Shown here: positions 13,572-13,936 of the stretch, piece by piece
Layout of the letters: every line of letters starts with the position of its first letter
Position numbering within the stretch: position 1 is the first letter of the stretch
Assembly: GCA_017609845.1 (NCBI GenBank)
Contig: JAFCDD010000008.1
Location: 1-13,936, forward strand
Direction of reading: 5' to 3'
Source of the DNA: Candidatus Woesearchaeota archaeon
GTDB taxonomy: Archaea; Nanobdellota; Nanobdellia; SCGC-AAA011-G17; JACPNG01
Length of the DNA stretch: 13,936 bases
The notes under the pieces: model-generated
Told to the model about the DNA's origin: nothing
The model's input: only the letters and a program-made list of their open reading frames with translations
Databases searched by the model: none
Translations under genes and position numbers: made by a program

Positions 13572-13936
13572 CCTTAACACCATTAGGAGTATCATCTAAG
13601 AATATGCCTTTTTTTATTAATTGTGTCCTTATCTTATCTGCCTCTTTATACTTTTTATCTTTCCTTAATTTTTCCCTTTTATCAATTAATTTTTTAATTT
13701 CAGGAGAAATCTTTGTTTTAATTTTTATTTTTTTAAGATCCAACCCAAGAACTTCATCAAATTTTAATAAAAGTAGTTTAATCCTTTTTGCCTCCTCTTT
13801 GCTAACGTCTAATTTATTTATTTCCTTCATTAGATTAAAAATAACAGAAAGAGCTTTAGAGACATTTAGGTCATCATCCATTTGTTCTTCAAATTCCTTT
13901 TCTGCTTTTTTTATCAAAGAATTAACCTTTTTATTA
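13558..13936 (-). CDS. cysS: Cysteinyl-tRNA synthetase, C-terminal part (5' end beyond window)
   Basis: The frame is open from the right edge, so only about the last 125 residues are visible; the catalytic domain lies outside the window. The FEEQMDDDLNVSKALSVIFNL block belongs to the helical DALR-type anticodon-binding domain of CysRS (compare F-x-x-x-M-D-D-D-L-N-T-x-x-A). The tail ISPEIKKLIDKREKLRKDK, then KEADKIRTQLIKKGIFLDD-T-P-N-G-V-K, matches the usual CysRS ending (E-I-x-x-L-I-x-x-R-x-x-A-R-x-x-K, A-D-x-I-R-x-x-L, G-I-x-L-x-D-T-x-x-G). The enzyme charges tRNA-Cys in the cytoplasm. An internal TTG near 13917 could be mistaken for a start, but the conserved reading frame extends past it to the window end. 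Confidence 0.92.
   Translation of the reverse strand, partial: NKKVNSLIKKAEKEFEEQMDDDLNVSKALSVIFNLMKEINKLDVSKEEAKRIKLLLLKFDEVLGLDLKKIKIKTKISPEIKKLIDKREKLRKDKKYKEADKIRTQLIKKGIFLDDTPNGVKVRVK

Overview
The window is very AT-rich and archaeal. It carries an archaeal-type Hjc resolvase, Cbf5 with the archaeal/eukaryal DPKVTG motif, and the ribosomal proteins S19e, L31e and L39e with PDCD5, a set found only in archaea and eukaryotes. Many genes have TATA-like boxes about 25 bases before the start codon, so several transcripts look leaderless. Compact proteins, tiny intergenic gaps and 1-14 base gene overlaps suggest a small-genome lineage such as a DPANN archaeon (Woesearchaeota/Pacearchaeota-like); that placement is inference.

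Layout. Bases 1-1324 (minus): a partial AmrS-type radical SAM enzyme, Hjc, and a 56-residue histone-fold-like protein. Bases 1443-4586 (minus): a tightly overlapping four-gene operon that reads cbf5 -> radical SAM/TRAM-like protein -> acylphosphatase -> THUMP methyltransferase-like protein. The last of these has lost its SAM-binding and catalytic motifs. Bases 4639-4947 (plus): an unrecognised 102-residue protein, divergent from cbf5 and apparently sharing one TATA box with it. Bases 4952-6370 (minus): the translation cluster rps19e -> pdcd5 -> rpl39e -> rpl31e, where L31e carries a long charged C-terminal tail.

Bases 6499-11039 (plus): a sugar/glycan cluster. It holds a DegT-fold PLP protein whose catalytic lysine is replaced by histidine (the hallmark of ColD-type 3-dehydratases), a B12-binding-domain radical SAM protein, GDP-mannose 4,6-dehydratase, and a DPM1-like glycosyltransferase. 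GMD makes GDP-4-keto-6-deoxymannose, which is the known ColD substrate, so the two enzymes together suggest a GDP-3,6-dideoxyhexose route. The final reductase/epimerase (ColC) is not in the window. Bases 11048-12613 (minus): a large GT-C-like or PTPS-related membrane protein that converges on the cluster and could act in assembly of the same glycan. Bases 12705-13571 (plus): a YdjM/DUF457-like membrane metal-hydrolase homologue. Its 3' end overlaps the convergent C-terminal part of cysS, which runs off the right edge.

I see no tRNA, rRNA, CRISPR array, insertion sequence or phage gene. The most interesting signals are the Lys-to-His DegT protein paired with GMD and a B12 radical SAM enzyme, the degenerate THUMP methyltransferase inside a pseudouridine-synthase operon, and the L31e extension.
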